NCBI GenBank assembly: GCA_037179385.1
Contig: CM074193.1
Span: 9,259,547-9,323,546, forward strand
Reading direction: 5' to 3'
Length of the DNA: 64,000 bases
Origin: Holothuria scabra
Taxonomy: Eukaryota > Echinodermata > Holothuroidea > Aspidochirotida > Holothuriidae
Shown: positions 45,691-57,640 of the stretch, one piece after another
How the letters are laid out: each line of letters starts with the position of its first letter
Numbering within the stretch: position 1 is the first letter of the stretch
Position numbers and translations under genes: made by a program
The notes under the pieces: generated by a model
The model's database searches: none
The model's input: only the letters and a program-made list of their open reading frames with translations
Told to the model about the DNA's origin: nothing

Positions 45691-46619
45691 TAAAAATCGT
45701 CCAGTGCCAGGGCTCAATAAAAGCCATGCCAATGAACCAAAACTTTTGAAGCAGAAATTACCGTGATATAAAGCCAACGTGACCGCTACTACTTCATCAA
45801 AATTTGTACGAATGTGAGTTTCAGTGCTAGTATTTTTGCGTCAACTTACAGAAATGGTGTTGACGAATTTGCCTCAAAAGTGTCACCATTTTGTGTCTAG
45901 GTACTTGCATAAGTCACAAAATTTCCAAAAGGGGGGACACCCCCTCCCCTTATACCCCTCCCCCAGGCCGGCGATTCACCTATGGACTAGTGTTTGCACG
46001 GGTAACCCGGGTACCCGCCCGCCATCGTATTACCCGGTTCCAAATCTACTACCCGAATCTTAAAAAAAAATGCATGCAAAAGGATCATCCCATTTACGCC
46101 ATTGCCCACGGTAATGGACTAAAATATTTTGCCAATTTGGTAAACATTCTCCGAGACTGAGAATGAAGAGAGTCCCTAGAAATTATGTGTAAGTTTGATA
46201 GTTGTCTGTACTTCGTTTATGAAGTTGAAATTTTTATCAGCGTGCGGCCCGATCGTGCTATCGTCACGTAGTGGGTTACTTCTCACACATCACATGTATA
46301 TCGCTTATAAACTTACTCGCAAGCAAGGTATCTGACGGCCGATTCAAAATCACATCGTACTGTTTCACGCAGACATAGCAAGACATACTGTATCACCCCC
46401 GCCCAGCTCGCAAAGACAGTGCCCGTAACGTTCAGCATGCTAGGTAAACTGAGCCTTGCATGTATATACGATCTTATTATCAATACGGTATGCCACCTCG
46501 AGTATAATCCTCGAATATTTCTTAATGGTTAAAGGTGTCAGTTTTACGCAAATCAACACTTTGCCGCTATCTGCACAGTAAAACGACATCAATGTAATAA
46601 CACCGTAAACATTCACAAA

Positions 46620-46684
46620 ATTTTTTTTTAAAATAGGCCAGTATATGTTACATTTTTTTTTAAAATAGGCCAGTATATATTACG
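46620..46684. repeat. Tandem duplication of a ~33-base segment
   Basis: TTAAAATAGGCCAGTATAT occurs twice, each after a T-run. It lies inside the hAT-type element. Confidence 0.85.
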
Positions 46685-46774
46685 TTATTTTGCCCCAAAA
46701 TGGCGCTCGAGCAGACTACGAAGTTTATGTGTGAAAGTTATGTTACCGTGCCTGGATATGGATGTCGACACGAG

Positions 46775-46946
46775 GCTACAATCCTCGACAAAAGTACATG
46801 GGACAAACCCCGCTCCCCGTATCAATGTTGAAGTTTCAGGACGCCTTGGGCTGCCGCAACATTGAATGGGGGAGTGGGGGGGATGGTGTTCCGTACATTG
46901 CTTGTTTTGCTGGTTTTGTCCCATCATTTTTGTCGAGGATTGTAGC
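46775..46946. mobile_element. Miniature inverted-repeat element nested in the hAT copy
   Basis: GCTACAATCCTCGACAAAA with GGGACAAA at the left is inverted at the right (TTTGTCCC, then TTTTTGTCGAGGATTGTAGC). It is about 170 bases long and non-coding. Confidence 0.8.
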
Positions 46947-48378
46947 TACGTAAGAACGTACATACCCCATTAGCGATAATTCCAACGCACATTGCAAAGT
47001 AGTATGAGGGAAGTTCACAAACATGACGTCGTTTGTTTACAATCAGTAATTTTTGACGTGCAAGAGAATACCATAATACAGGGCTCTGATTAGTTGATAT
47101 TTTTAAATCAGTGGTTTAAAAGGAGAAGCTTCGAGCTCTTACTATGCTGGCTTTTCGAGTAGGAAAGCGTCCCAAAATTCAATATCAAATTGATATAGGC
47201 CTTGGGAAGTATAATTTTCTTATTTGACTGTTTTCTGTTACGTTTTTTTTTTTTACTTGTCATTTTGATCTAAAACAAAACGAGACGATTAAACCTTGTA
47301 ACAAATCAAATGTTTTTGAACTTGGGAACTGTGATCGCTATACCTATCCAATACAGATGTTAATGTTACCATGCATGTCTTATGGAGTATGCCTTACAAA
47401 ATGCTCATATCTTTTAGTCACCGTATGTAACACCGGGTAACCTGGGTACCCGACGGGTATGGCGATCGGGTACCTGGGTCCTAATTTTTAGTACCCGTGC
47501 AAACACTACTATGGACGCAAATTTCATTGTTGCAGGCTTTCAGGCAGACCCAGAAAAAAAAGGTAGGAGAAAAGAAGGACCAATATTTTGCAATAAGTAG
47601 GAGAAAAGTAGGAGTTAGGAAATGAAAAGTAGGATAAAATTAGGACATGTGTGAACTTCCAGGAGTACATTTTAGTCTAAGATCAGAGCTCTTCCACAAA
47701 ACACATGAACAGTACTACACAGACCCTAAACAATCAAATAAAGTACTACGTAAAAAACAAGACAATATTCAACATGTATGTGAAAACCATTCCAAAATTT
47801 AACCTTTTTATACACAATAACAGTTTGGCTAACTAGTATGTGCATTTAATTGAAAGCATTTCATGGAATACAATATCAAAAAGTCTTTTGTAGTGCAGTT
47901 ATTCTCTACAAAAAGTAGTGACAAAATGAACATGATGGCCTCCACCCCTTACAGCCATCCGATCCACCTACTTTATTTATCAAGGCAGCTTAAAAAAAAG
48001 AATTAACACTAGCTGCCAGAGTAATAATCAAAATCTATGTTTAACAACAGCCCAAGGGCACTATGGTTCCTTTCATTTAAGATAATTTTGTATTTGGGAG
48101 TAGCAAGGTAAGGCATAATTTGCACCTTCAACCCCAATGACTTTTAGCCATCCCCCCCAAAACACAGGGGCGCATTTCACTTTCAAAATCTGCAGTTTGG
48201 GAGAAATTGAACACCTGGATTTTTCAAGTTATCACAATACATACTGTACTCCCATTTCCATGTGAAAAATACATACACTCCTCACCTTCCACTAAAACGT
48301 CATTTACTTGAGTTTGGGGCAGTATAGGTGGGTAGTTGATGGCCTTTTTGGTCCGAGACCAAGAAACTAACATCGCTC

Positions 48379-50928
48379 TAGGGATGCACCAGAACCAAAA
48401 TTTTGGATCCGGCCGGAACCGGATTTTGCTGGAACCAACTTGAAATCCGGCCGGAAAAAATCCGGCCAGAACCGGATTTTTGCAATGCAGATGAATCAAG
48501 TGAAATTCAGGAAAGCAGAGAAAATCTGGGATAGGAGTTTTCTGCTTTGTGATGTAATGTTTGTGAAGGACTAATGGGAAATGTCCATAAATTTGTCTTC
48601 AAGTGTTGTACAAGTGTATTTAACTAATTTTTTAACCAAAAATTGCAATATAATAGAAAAAAGGCATGAAAAACTGTTCCTGCAGAATTACAGCAAAACT
48701 GTTGCAAAGCAGGGCAAGTAAGAGCTCTTTGTATTTTCCCTCCTTAAGTGAGTATTTGTAGAGAAAACTAGTGAGGGAATCTTGAAAGTTGTTTTGCATA
48801 TCAGTTTGTTCTTTTTGAATTACAGTGAATCACCACTTGTTCAAAAAAATTGTACAAATTATGTAGACCAGTAATAATTGGCAAAGAGAGTCCTTGGATG
48901 GTGATTACTGAATGGACTGCTCATACTGTATGTACTGTAAAAAGACTCTAGGGTTAAGGTTTTTAACTATGTACAGCACCATTGTTTTATACACCTTTTC
49001 TAGTATTTAAACATGCCATGATATAAAAAAACTGAAGCACATTTATCATCAATATCTTTTTTGGCAGAGATACTTTATATCACACATTCTGACATTACAT
49101 ATTATATGTTTGATAACATGTTAAGTGGTCGACCTATTATGCTATAATTGGAAATACCCAATTACCGATTAATTAATTAAACAATCGGCCCGATATCGAT
49201 TATGAGAAAGAGGGAAATCACATGTTTGTCTTTATAGCACACGCCCCTTGCTTCGTGCACATCGTGTATACTGTAACCAGTTTAGGATAGAAAATATTGG
49301 GAATAGTTCCGTTCGTTTCACAAATGGGAGATAATTTTTGTAGGGGTAATACTTTCAATTCAAAAGTGAAGATACAAATCAACTATTAATACAACAGAAT
49401 TGTTTGCAGTCGATGTCATATGCCCTTTGATAATTTAGTTCTAAGGCCAACATCATGCTCTGTCTAGTTTTCATCCCCCAATCATGTCGGAACATTTCCA
49501 TTCTTTTACTGTACTGGATTGTAGTTGCTTTAATGTACTGTAGCTACTCTCGAGCTCCCGTCTTAACGGACCCCATGTAGAGCAATCATAATCATCTTAG
49601 CAGTTCTGGGCAGCAAAACAATTGCCCCCAATTAATGTATCTTATGGTTCCTTTCAGATATAAATATCCCTGTATATTTTTAGCAGTTCTCTTCCAAAAC
49701 TTACGTCTTGTTTGAAAAGAATCTGCAACTGAAATGCACGCAAGTCAGATCCGCACATAATCCACATAGGCAGATATTTGTGGTGCCATTTCTATGTGAA
49801 TTTAGCATGAGACTCACCCGGCTTCGCTAGCTAGCTATATAAGCCAGTCTGTTCTATGCGTATTGAGCAGAACAGTTTGTACAGCAACTTAAGGGGTGCT
49901 TTCTGAGAGACAGCAAGGAATACACCTTGAGTGCAATTCTAAATCTAATTTCAGGTAAAACAAACGGGTTATAGTGGAAAATATCAAACAATCATTCCCA
50001 TGGCAGGGGTTAAATTTATACGTTTGTGATTATCAATGCATCTCGTTTTGGCGGGAAGTTAATGGACTGAGTATTTAGAGGGATTTTAACGAAACTAAGA
50101 GCCCTTTTGCAAGTATATTTAGCCCCTTTTTCCAGTTTGCAAATAATCGGTGGCAATGATCCATCGAATGGCAGAATTTTACCAATGCCGATTATTTACC
50201 GATGACGGAATAATCGGCTAGATGTTGATTTCTTAACAGATGATCAGTCGAACACTCATCATATGGTGTATACTTGTGTGATTAGTTACTAGGGACAGAA
50301 AACATTAATATTGACTCCATAGGCAACTTTAATTTGCAATGAGTACTGTCTTCTGAAATTCAAGATAAAACACATTTTCTGCTTGTACTACACAACTTTA
50401 AAGGGCAAGTAAGTGTTAAAGTAAAATAAAGTGAAGTATTAAAGTGTGTATTTGTAGACAACCCAATGCAATTAAACTAAAACACTGCCCTCGAATGATG
50501 TGACACAGGTACAACTGTAATATGGATTATCCATTTTGTACAGTACTACTGTGCACTGCAGTAGACTTATTTCAATTGCATGAAAGTTCTTTTCATCCTT
50601 CAGTTTATTTCACACAGTTGAAGAAATTTGAAGTCATATTTGCAGTTACTTTTATAACTTTGTTGCCTATTTGGTTCAGTCACTTTTTAGGGTTAAATAA
50701 AGGTGTTCAAATGTTATATACTGTAACATGCACTGATAAGCTATCATTTATGAACTTTAAATTAATTCTGAGGCAGTTACTGCTGTTTTCATGTTTTTTT
50801 TAACTGATGTACATAATGCTACCCAAGTTTACAGAAAAATCCGGCTCCGGCCGGATTTAAAAAAGATCCGGCCGGAACCGGAACCAGATATTTTTTCACT
50901 ATCCGGCCGGATATCTGGTGCATCCCTA
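48379..50928. mobile_element. hAT-type element, 2.55 kb, with perfect 8-bp target duplication
   Basis: TAGGGATGCACCAGA at the left is inverted at the right as TCTGGTGCATCCCTA. The 8-bp CATCGCTC flanks both ends (48371-48378 and 50929-50936). Both subterminal regions repeat CCGGCCGGA and AACCGGA several times, which suggests transposase-binding sites. There is no transposase. Copy C of the dispersed repeat is nested at 49134-50256. Confidence 0.95.
49134..50256 (+). mobile_element. Dispersed repeat family, copy C (nested)
   Basis: Ends AGTGGTCGACC and TCGAACACT are roughly inverted. It shares TAATCGGCCCGATATCGAT-type text, ATATAAATATCCCTG, AGCTATATAAGCC (TATA-like) and TTTTGGCGGGAAGTT (E2F-like) with the other copies. 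It lacks the CCAAT-rich middle of copy D. Confidence 0.82.
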
Positions 50929-50956
50929 CATCGCTCTGTAATTTTATCTAATAAAA

Positions 50957-52168
50957 TTCGATTTTGATGATACATACATGCTCTTTTCAATGAAACGCTA
51001 CCTTTCTTGTATTAACTGGTGACCCAAAGTGACCTTTGACTCCAACTGTTAGTAACTGTTTTTTTTTCTTTTAACCAAAACATTTCTATATTCAAAAAGC
51101 CAAATTTCATACTGTGCCTTATTAAAGATATTCTGCAAACAAGCTGCTTACATCATAACGCATCAACATCAAGTTTGAAATGAATCCAAGTGTCCTAACT
51201 TGCGATATGTGTAAACAAGGTTTTCTGAGTTTGACCCCCTATGATGCCAAATGACCATTGACCTCTACCAAAATCAAAAGGGTTCTTCCTTACACCATAA
51301 CCCATCAACATATCAAGTTTCAAATCAATCCAAGCTTCCTACCTTGAGATATTGTGTTAAAAAGTTTTTCAGGATCTGTCCCCTTCTGACCCCAAATGAT
51401 CTTTGACCTCCACCAAAATAAATAGGATTCTTCTTTACATATCATAACATATCAACATATCAAGTCTGAAATGAATCCAACTTTCCTACCATGATGTATC
51501 ATGAAAGGATTTCAGGGTTGGACCTCATGTGAACCCAAATGACCTTTGACCTCCACCAAAATTAATTGGGTATTTCCCTACATCATAACACATCAACGTA
51601 CCAAGATTGAAATGAATCCAACTTTCTCACCATGATGTATCATGTAAACAAGGATTTCAGGGTTTGCCCTCATGTGACCCCAAATGACCTTTGACCTCCA
51701 CCAAAATTGATTGAGTTCTTCCTTACATCATAACGCATCAACATATCAAGTTTGAAGTTCATCCAAGTCTCCTACCATGAGATATCGTGAAAACAAGATT
51801 TCGGGGTTTGACACCACATGACCCCAAATGACCTTTGTCTCCACCAAAATCAATAGGGTTCTTTCTTACATCACAACATATCAAGTTTCAAATGAATCCA
51901 AGTTTCCTACCATGAGATACAGTGTCGTGTAAACAAGGATTCCGGTTTTTGACCCCCGTGACCCCAGATGATCTTTGACCTCAACCAAAATAAATAGTTC
52001 CTCTCGGTATGGGGTATCTGTGTACCAAGTTTGACAACTGTCAGATCTTTCCTTCTCAAGATATCATGTAAACAAGCAAAGTGTCACAAACACACACACA
52101 TACACACACCCACATACAAACACACACACGCCATCATGAATGCATAGGTTTCTCTTTTCATCGAAACC
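50957..52168. repeat. Third 145-bp array unit, same ends as the 17.3-kb unit
   Basis: The left part (GATGATACATACATGCTCTT, GTGACCTTTGACTCCA, CAAATTTCATACTGTGCC) and right part (CA repeat, CATCATGAATGCATAGG, TCATCGAAACC at 52158-52168) match those of 17334-19217. There are fewer internal units; perfect TGACCTTTGACCT occurs at 51540 and 51685, 145 apart. So the same bounded unit exists at two loci with different copy number. Confidence 0.88.
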
Positions 52169-52169
52169 A

Positions 52170-53779
52170 AAAGGGGAAACTGCTTTCATATTTTAGTATT
52201 GTGATGTATACACAATATTATAAAAATTGGAGCCAAAGCTTGCATCTTTGATGTTCTACTTTTGAAATTTATACTACTATAGGTAATTATGCAACAACAT
52301 TTTAACATTTTTACCACTGCATGATTCAAACAATTAACGAAAACTGCCTTATTATTAAGCAGGCTGTTGGATTTCAAAAATCATGGGAACCCATTTGCGG
52401 GTTGGGTCATTTTTCACCATGGTAACCCATGGTAACCCGCTTTTAGGGTTCTGTTGAAAAATCATGGGGACCCATTCTGTGCATATCGAAAGTGTTTATA
52501 GGGGTTTAAGGGTTGGGTGTTCGTTTGGAAATTTTCCACTCTCAAGCTACTCTGGGTACTAACAGGTTTCAAATACCTAAGTCTGTGAATCAAAACTTTT
52601 GTATTAAAATGAAGCTGCAGTTACTGAACACCTGCAATTACATTTGTATAAAATTTAAGAAGTACACGTAGTGATGCTGATCAAGAACAGGTTTGCAATT
52701 TTTCTATGAACCACCGCCTATCCTTGTTAACCTTCATAATTGTCACATTTAAAAATTTAATAAACCAAAGCACTGTTTTGTGTATTGAAAGAAATTCAGT
52801 TTTGCAGTGTTATTCATTGTGTAGTTTATTTTTCAAGAAAAATAACATAGCAGGCCTCTTGTGCTGACAGACACTTCTCAATCATCCTCGATCACTCCCC
52901 TGCATTGGATTAACTGAATAAATCGGACTGTTCATCATTGCCAACCAGTGAGATGATACTGTACATGCCTTCCACTTAAACTCAGTTAAAGCACTGGATA
53001 TGCATGCACGTAGATACCATCATTACATCTAAACCCCCCACTCCCTCCCCCCAAAAAAAACGGAACTCAGGCAATTCTCATCGGATTTCTGCAAAAAGTT
53101 ATCCAGCTCAAAATACATGTAACTTTTGAGCTAGCCTAGCCTAGGCCCATAGGAATTAGGGTGGACCTTAATTATTCTCCAAAAGACCAAAGCCATGTCA
53201 AAGGAATACTGGTATTTATTAAAGAGATACACAAACATTTTACCATCTATAATGATGGCAATTCACCCCTTAAATTATCAAAATCCTTCAAAGTTACGAT
53301 CCAAAAAGGAGAAGCAACTTACTGAAAATCGGCAAAATTTTCTTTGTATAGGCTGCAATTTGCATATGGAATAGTGTGTTAGGATAAGTCACTCATGCAC
53401 AAAAGACTCCCACATGAAAATTTCCGGAATTTGACTATGCTTGAAATGGAATTTTGTCGAATTTTAAATAGTTTAAAAACGAAATTTGAGATATTTCATG
53501 GGTATATCTGTGGCTATGACCTTTAATACTTATCTCTTTAAACTAATCCTTGGCTAGGCCTAGGCCTACATACACTTGTGTGGGTACCGTAAGCCTCTGA
53601 AAATGACCACTTTTTGAGAGTTTTAATCTGACCAGACTCAGATTTTTAAATCTTTTGGATGCTGATTCCGTGGTTTTTGTAAAGTTGGCTGTGGGACCCT
53701 AATCGTATCTGGATCTGGAAAAATACTGCACAACACTCCTGGTGGAGTCAAGCGTGCAGGGTTGACTGTGCGCATGTAG
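52170..53779. other. No recognised gene
   Basis: Contains short GGTAACCCATGGTAACCCG repeats near 52420 and CTAGCCTAGGCC words near 53140 and 53560. No exon is supported. Confidence 0.5.
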
Positions 53780-54905
53780 TTAGACGTCCCGTCTGAGGAT
53801 CCTCAAGGCTGCGCTCTTGAATTGCTTGGGGTCCTCGAGATCTGTAATGTTCTGGGGGAGTAGGTTCCAGTCTCTGACGGTCCGAGGAAAGAAACTGTAT
53901 TTGTAGCAGTCCTTATTGGTTGGTATATTTGTAAAGCTATTAGAATGGTGATGCCTGGAGGGCCGCCGGACCTAGGAGGCCCAATCTGGCTTTGTGAAGA
54001 ATTGCAAGCCTGTTGGCAGTACGCCTGTTTTTGAGACTATCCCACCCTAGGTCATTTAGCATTTCAGTCACACTACTATGGGGGGAATAGTCATTATAAA
54101 CAAACCTAGCAGCCCTACGTTGAATTTGCTCAACCTTATTGGATAGGGAAGTGGTGTAGGGATCCCAAAGAGAAGATAAATACTCCAATAAAGGCCTAAC
54201 AAGTGTGAGATAGGCATTAGCTTTGACACTCCTGGGGCAGGAGTATAAATTTCTTTTAATAAAAGCCAAAGACCTATTTGCTGACGAAGTGATACGATTA
54301 ATATGTCTATTCCAGGTAAGGGTATTAGAGATGTCAACTCCCAGATACTGTAAGTGTGGCAATCGGCAGACTCCAGGGTATCGTTATCTAGAGTATAATT
54401 GAAAAACTTGGGTTTCCTTGAGTGAGTAATCCTCATAGAAAAGCACTTCTTGGTATTAAAGTGCATTTGCCATTTATTTTGCAACTCAGAGAGGGTGTTT
54501 AGATCATTTTGGAGTTGAACCTGGTCAAGATTATTCTTTATCTGTCTTTAAATTACACAGTCGTCAGCAAAAAGTTTTACTTCAGAAGAGATATTATCGG
54601 GCAGGTCATTAATATAAACTAAAAACAACAGGGGACCCCAGACTACCTTGGGGAACACCAGAGATAACATCCACCCAATCAGAAAAATCACCACTCACCA
54701 CGACTCTCTGCTTCCAGGACTTAAGAAAATTAGCAATCCAGTTAAGGGTGTTGCCTCTAATACCATAGTCTTGTAATTTACAAAGCAGACGGTTATGAGG
54801 AACCGTATCAAAAGCCTTAGAAAAATCCATGATAATCATGTCAGTCTGGGATCTAAGATCTAGAGACTGCACTAGGTCATTGGTTGTTAAGATCAATTGA
54901 GATTT
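53780..54905 (-). pseudogene. LINE reverse transcriptase remnant (CR1/Jockey-like)
   Basis: The minus strand encodes reverse transcriptase from motif A (MDFSKAFDTVPHNRLL) through GVPQGSLGSP (motif B) and FADD (motif C, 54560-54571), then YLGVDISNTLTWNRHI, LVRPLLEY and YKYSFFPRTVRDWN, ending at TAA (53780-53782). Frameshifts lie between motifs B and C and near 54360, and an in-frame TAA follows FADD. The endonuclease and ORF1 are absent: the copy is 5'-truncated, as usual for LINEs. Its tail resembles that of the 41.7-kb remnant, but I cannot say it is the same family. Confidence 0.9.
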
Positions 54906-55830
54906 GTATACGTATGCATAACTGGTATAACGTAAAGACTAGGCATGATGCTGCTGCCTGCCAATGCCCCGTAAAAGTGAATGTGTTTGCATTGCTAGCT
55001 GGCTAGCTAAGCTCACGGCTGCATGAATCGGGGAATTCCCAGTATCACTGCAGTACCAACCAAAGAGCATACTTCAAACTGCCAAAATACAACACTTCTC
55101 TGCAATGAAGAGCTCCTAAATTTGTATTCGATCCCATTCATCTATCTTCCTTGTTTTAGGTAACAGTTTGTTCCCCTAACGCTAGACAATATGCCAGCCA
55201 AATCAAGATAAAATTTCTGGATAAAACAGAAAATGCCAGTCCCTTGATTATTAAGAAAGAAAGACAGCACATTTTGAGGTATGTGATCTGATTATCCCCC
55301 AGTCACTCACCAGTACCAGGGTATCGGCTTTTGTTATGCTGGCGTAGCAGTACATACCAAAATGACTACAGATAAATCCGCAATGACATTTTGTGTTGCA
55401 AAACATTTTTTGTCACAGGTTTTAGGTTACGTAAAGGTATGCTGTTCACACTGTGCTAGAACAGATGTACATAGATATGAATGTGGATTGACACTAGTAA
55501 CAAGTTTGTTCGCTACGTACAGTTGCGCTGGTCTACACTGCAGGTAAGATAGTCCTGTTTAGGCCTTGTGCAGTGCTTCGTATCGCACAACAAAAAGTTA
55601 ATATCAGGATTGACATAGGCCTCCACCTTCATTTGTGAAAAATCTTAGTCGTGTAAAAACTTGTGTAAAAGATACACTTGTCTGGTAATTTCCCAATTCA
55701 GACATTTCAAGATGAAATATTTGGAGTTGGGATTTTTTTGTGGTAACTGATTTTTCGGTTCCATGATTTCATTGTCACGGGAGCGACACGCGACCGGGAA
55801 CGATTGCTCCCGTGAAATCCAACAGCTTGT
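54906..55830. other. No recognised gene
   Basis: AT-rich. Short ORFs carry no motif. Confidence 0.5.
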
Positions 55831-55920
55831 TAAGGCTGCCACGATATCGCGATATCGACGATACAGTTTTGCCTCGACGATATCGACCAATGTTTTGTCA
55901 AGATGTGATATCGCAATAAA
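55831..55920. mobile_element. Left end of a hAT-like element
   Basis: TAAGGCTGCCACGATATCGC, then repeated CGATATCG words and a GATATCGCAATAAATC tail. It resembles a transposon terminus with iterated CGATAT sites. No matching right end was found. Confidence 0.4.
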
Positions 55921-56950
55921 TCAAAAAAATGACTAAACCACTGTGAAATCCCTATTTTATTGTCTTAAGTTAGTAATCTAAAATGATCATAATTTATGGT
56001 GTCATTACTGGTACATAAAAATTTTCCTATAACATAAACACTGAGAAGTGAGTATTCAGTCAAAGAGTTCACATTAAAACATCTCCTTTCAACCAGGAAA
56101 CAAAATAACATAACAAATTAATAACTCATAACAAATTTGAACACATCAAATACAAACATGGACCCTATTTAAAACAAGGTTATTTCAGGAGTATTCCTTT
56201 GAAACTACAACAAGGACAGGTTTCCTAGACCCATAAAAATAATCTGAATCCTGAACTAACATGTCAAAGATTTTTGGGGACAAGATTGTATAATTTAGAG
56301 AATTTTAAAAGCAGCATACTGTACAGGTACAGAGTACTGTATATCAGAGTAAGTCATTCCAACTGAAGGCTGGAAATCAGTCACCTTCAACTTTTTGCAA
56401 ATATTCTAAACATCTGGCACTACTTCACCAATTACCCCCACAAAACCAAAAACAATACAAGATTTTCAATCTAAGACAAATATATACAAAATGTGTCTTA
56501 GTCCAACTTTTCCAAAAACAATCGAGTTCAAGGCAATAAGAACCACAAGATATTAAGGCAGTCAATTAACACAACCTTGAATTTTTGCCACATGTTGGAT
56601 ATAATGAAACTGATCATGTTCAATACAACATATTCCCATGAACATTTCACTTTTAATATAGATTGTTAGTGCAGGGCATGAATTGCTCCAAGATAAAAAG
56701 GAGCTGAGTACCTGTATTTCACTTTTAGGTCATGCTATCCAAAACAGCTAGCAGATGGGTTGACATTGAAATGTGAGCAAAACAATTTAGCAATCTCACA
56801 GTACACCACATCAACAAATGCTGGCATTGTACTTGACATGTTTTTGGTAGTGACTGGCCTTTGGAAACAATTAGAGATGAAAGAGATGTGTCACAGAAAG
56901 CTTGATGTTGTTTCACAAAAAAGTAGGAGCATTTTGGTGAAAAGTAGGAT
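55921..56950. other. No recognised gene
   Basis: AT-rich. It may be the interior of the element whose left end is at 55831; no transposase is recognisable. Confidence 0.4.
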
Positions 56951-57256
56951 TTTAAAGGCATATTTTCATCATCCCAAACAGTTCTAATTCTCCCAACCTA
57001 CTTACTTCTAGCCCCTCCCACATTTATCTAAAACTCATCTTAATCCAGACACAATCCTAGTTAATTGCTTCATGGCTTGTCCCAGTGGCCATGCAAGTCC
57101 ATAATGTGTAATCAAGACACTCTCAGTGCCCATGCTGTGTAATTTAGCTATGATGCATTGTTTGAATGTGATGCCAGTCAAAGAGCTGTACCAATTGAGA
57201 GTTTTGATATATGTATACTGAAACTGTAGTTTGGGGTGACGAATGACAGCCTTTAA
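56951..57256. mobile_element. Miniature inverted-repeat element, copy 2
   Basis: A diverged copy of 21220-21526 in the same orientation, with TTTAAAGGC and GCCTTTAAG ends, ATCCCAAACAGTTCTAATTC and TGTAGTTTGGGGTGA. It is flanked on both sides by AAAAGTAGGA words, which also occur at 47560-47630. Confidence 0.7.
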
Positions 57257-57479
57257 GCAAAAAAGTAGGAAAAGAAGTAGGAGGAGGTTCAAAAAAGTAG
57301 AAAAAAGGAGGAAAATTAGAACCACTTGAAACCCTGTTGTTGTCTTGTAGTTGTACAGTGTGTAGGCCCTAGCCTACTCCGTTTTGAAATTTGAAGTTAA
57401 GTTATTGAATATTTTTACTACGTTTGTTCAAACGGGCAGAAAATACCAAGGGCGGAAACTAACACTAACAGACCCCTTT

Positions 57480-57640
57480 TACGCTCACCAAGAAAGTCCT
57501 AATCCAGCTCCCGGGACCCCCATTTAGGGTCCCCATCCAACGGATGCGAGCGTATCCCCAGTCTTTTGCTACTTGTAAGTGGGGGTGGAGGCTACTTGCT
57601 CTGCACCAATGCGTAACACTGAACTGAGCAACTGAACAAT
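57480..57640. repeat. Dispersed SINE/LINE-tail-like repeat, copy 3
   Basis: AGCTCCCGGGACCCCCATTT, GTCCCCATCCAACGGATGCG and CTTGCTCTGCACCAATG match the second half of the 28740 copy. Confidence 0.6.

Larger units (their letters stand above)
45988..47508. mobile_element. hAT-type element, 1.5 kb, with perfect 8-bp target duplication
   Basis: Ends TAGTGTTTGCACGGGTA and TACCCGTGCAAACACTA are exact inverted repeats. CTATGGAC flanks both sides (45980-45987 and 47509-47516). Subterminal regions are rich in GGGTACCCG words. There is no transposase ORF. A smaller inverted-repeat element (46775-46946) and a short tandem duplication (46620-46684) lie inside. Confidence 0.95.
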
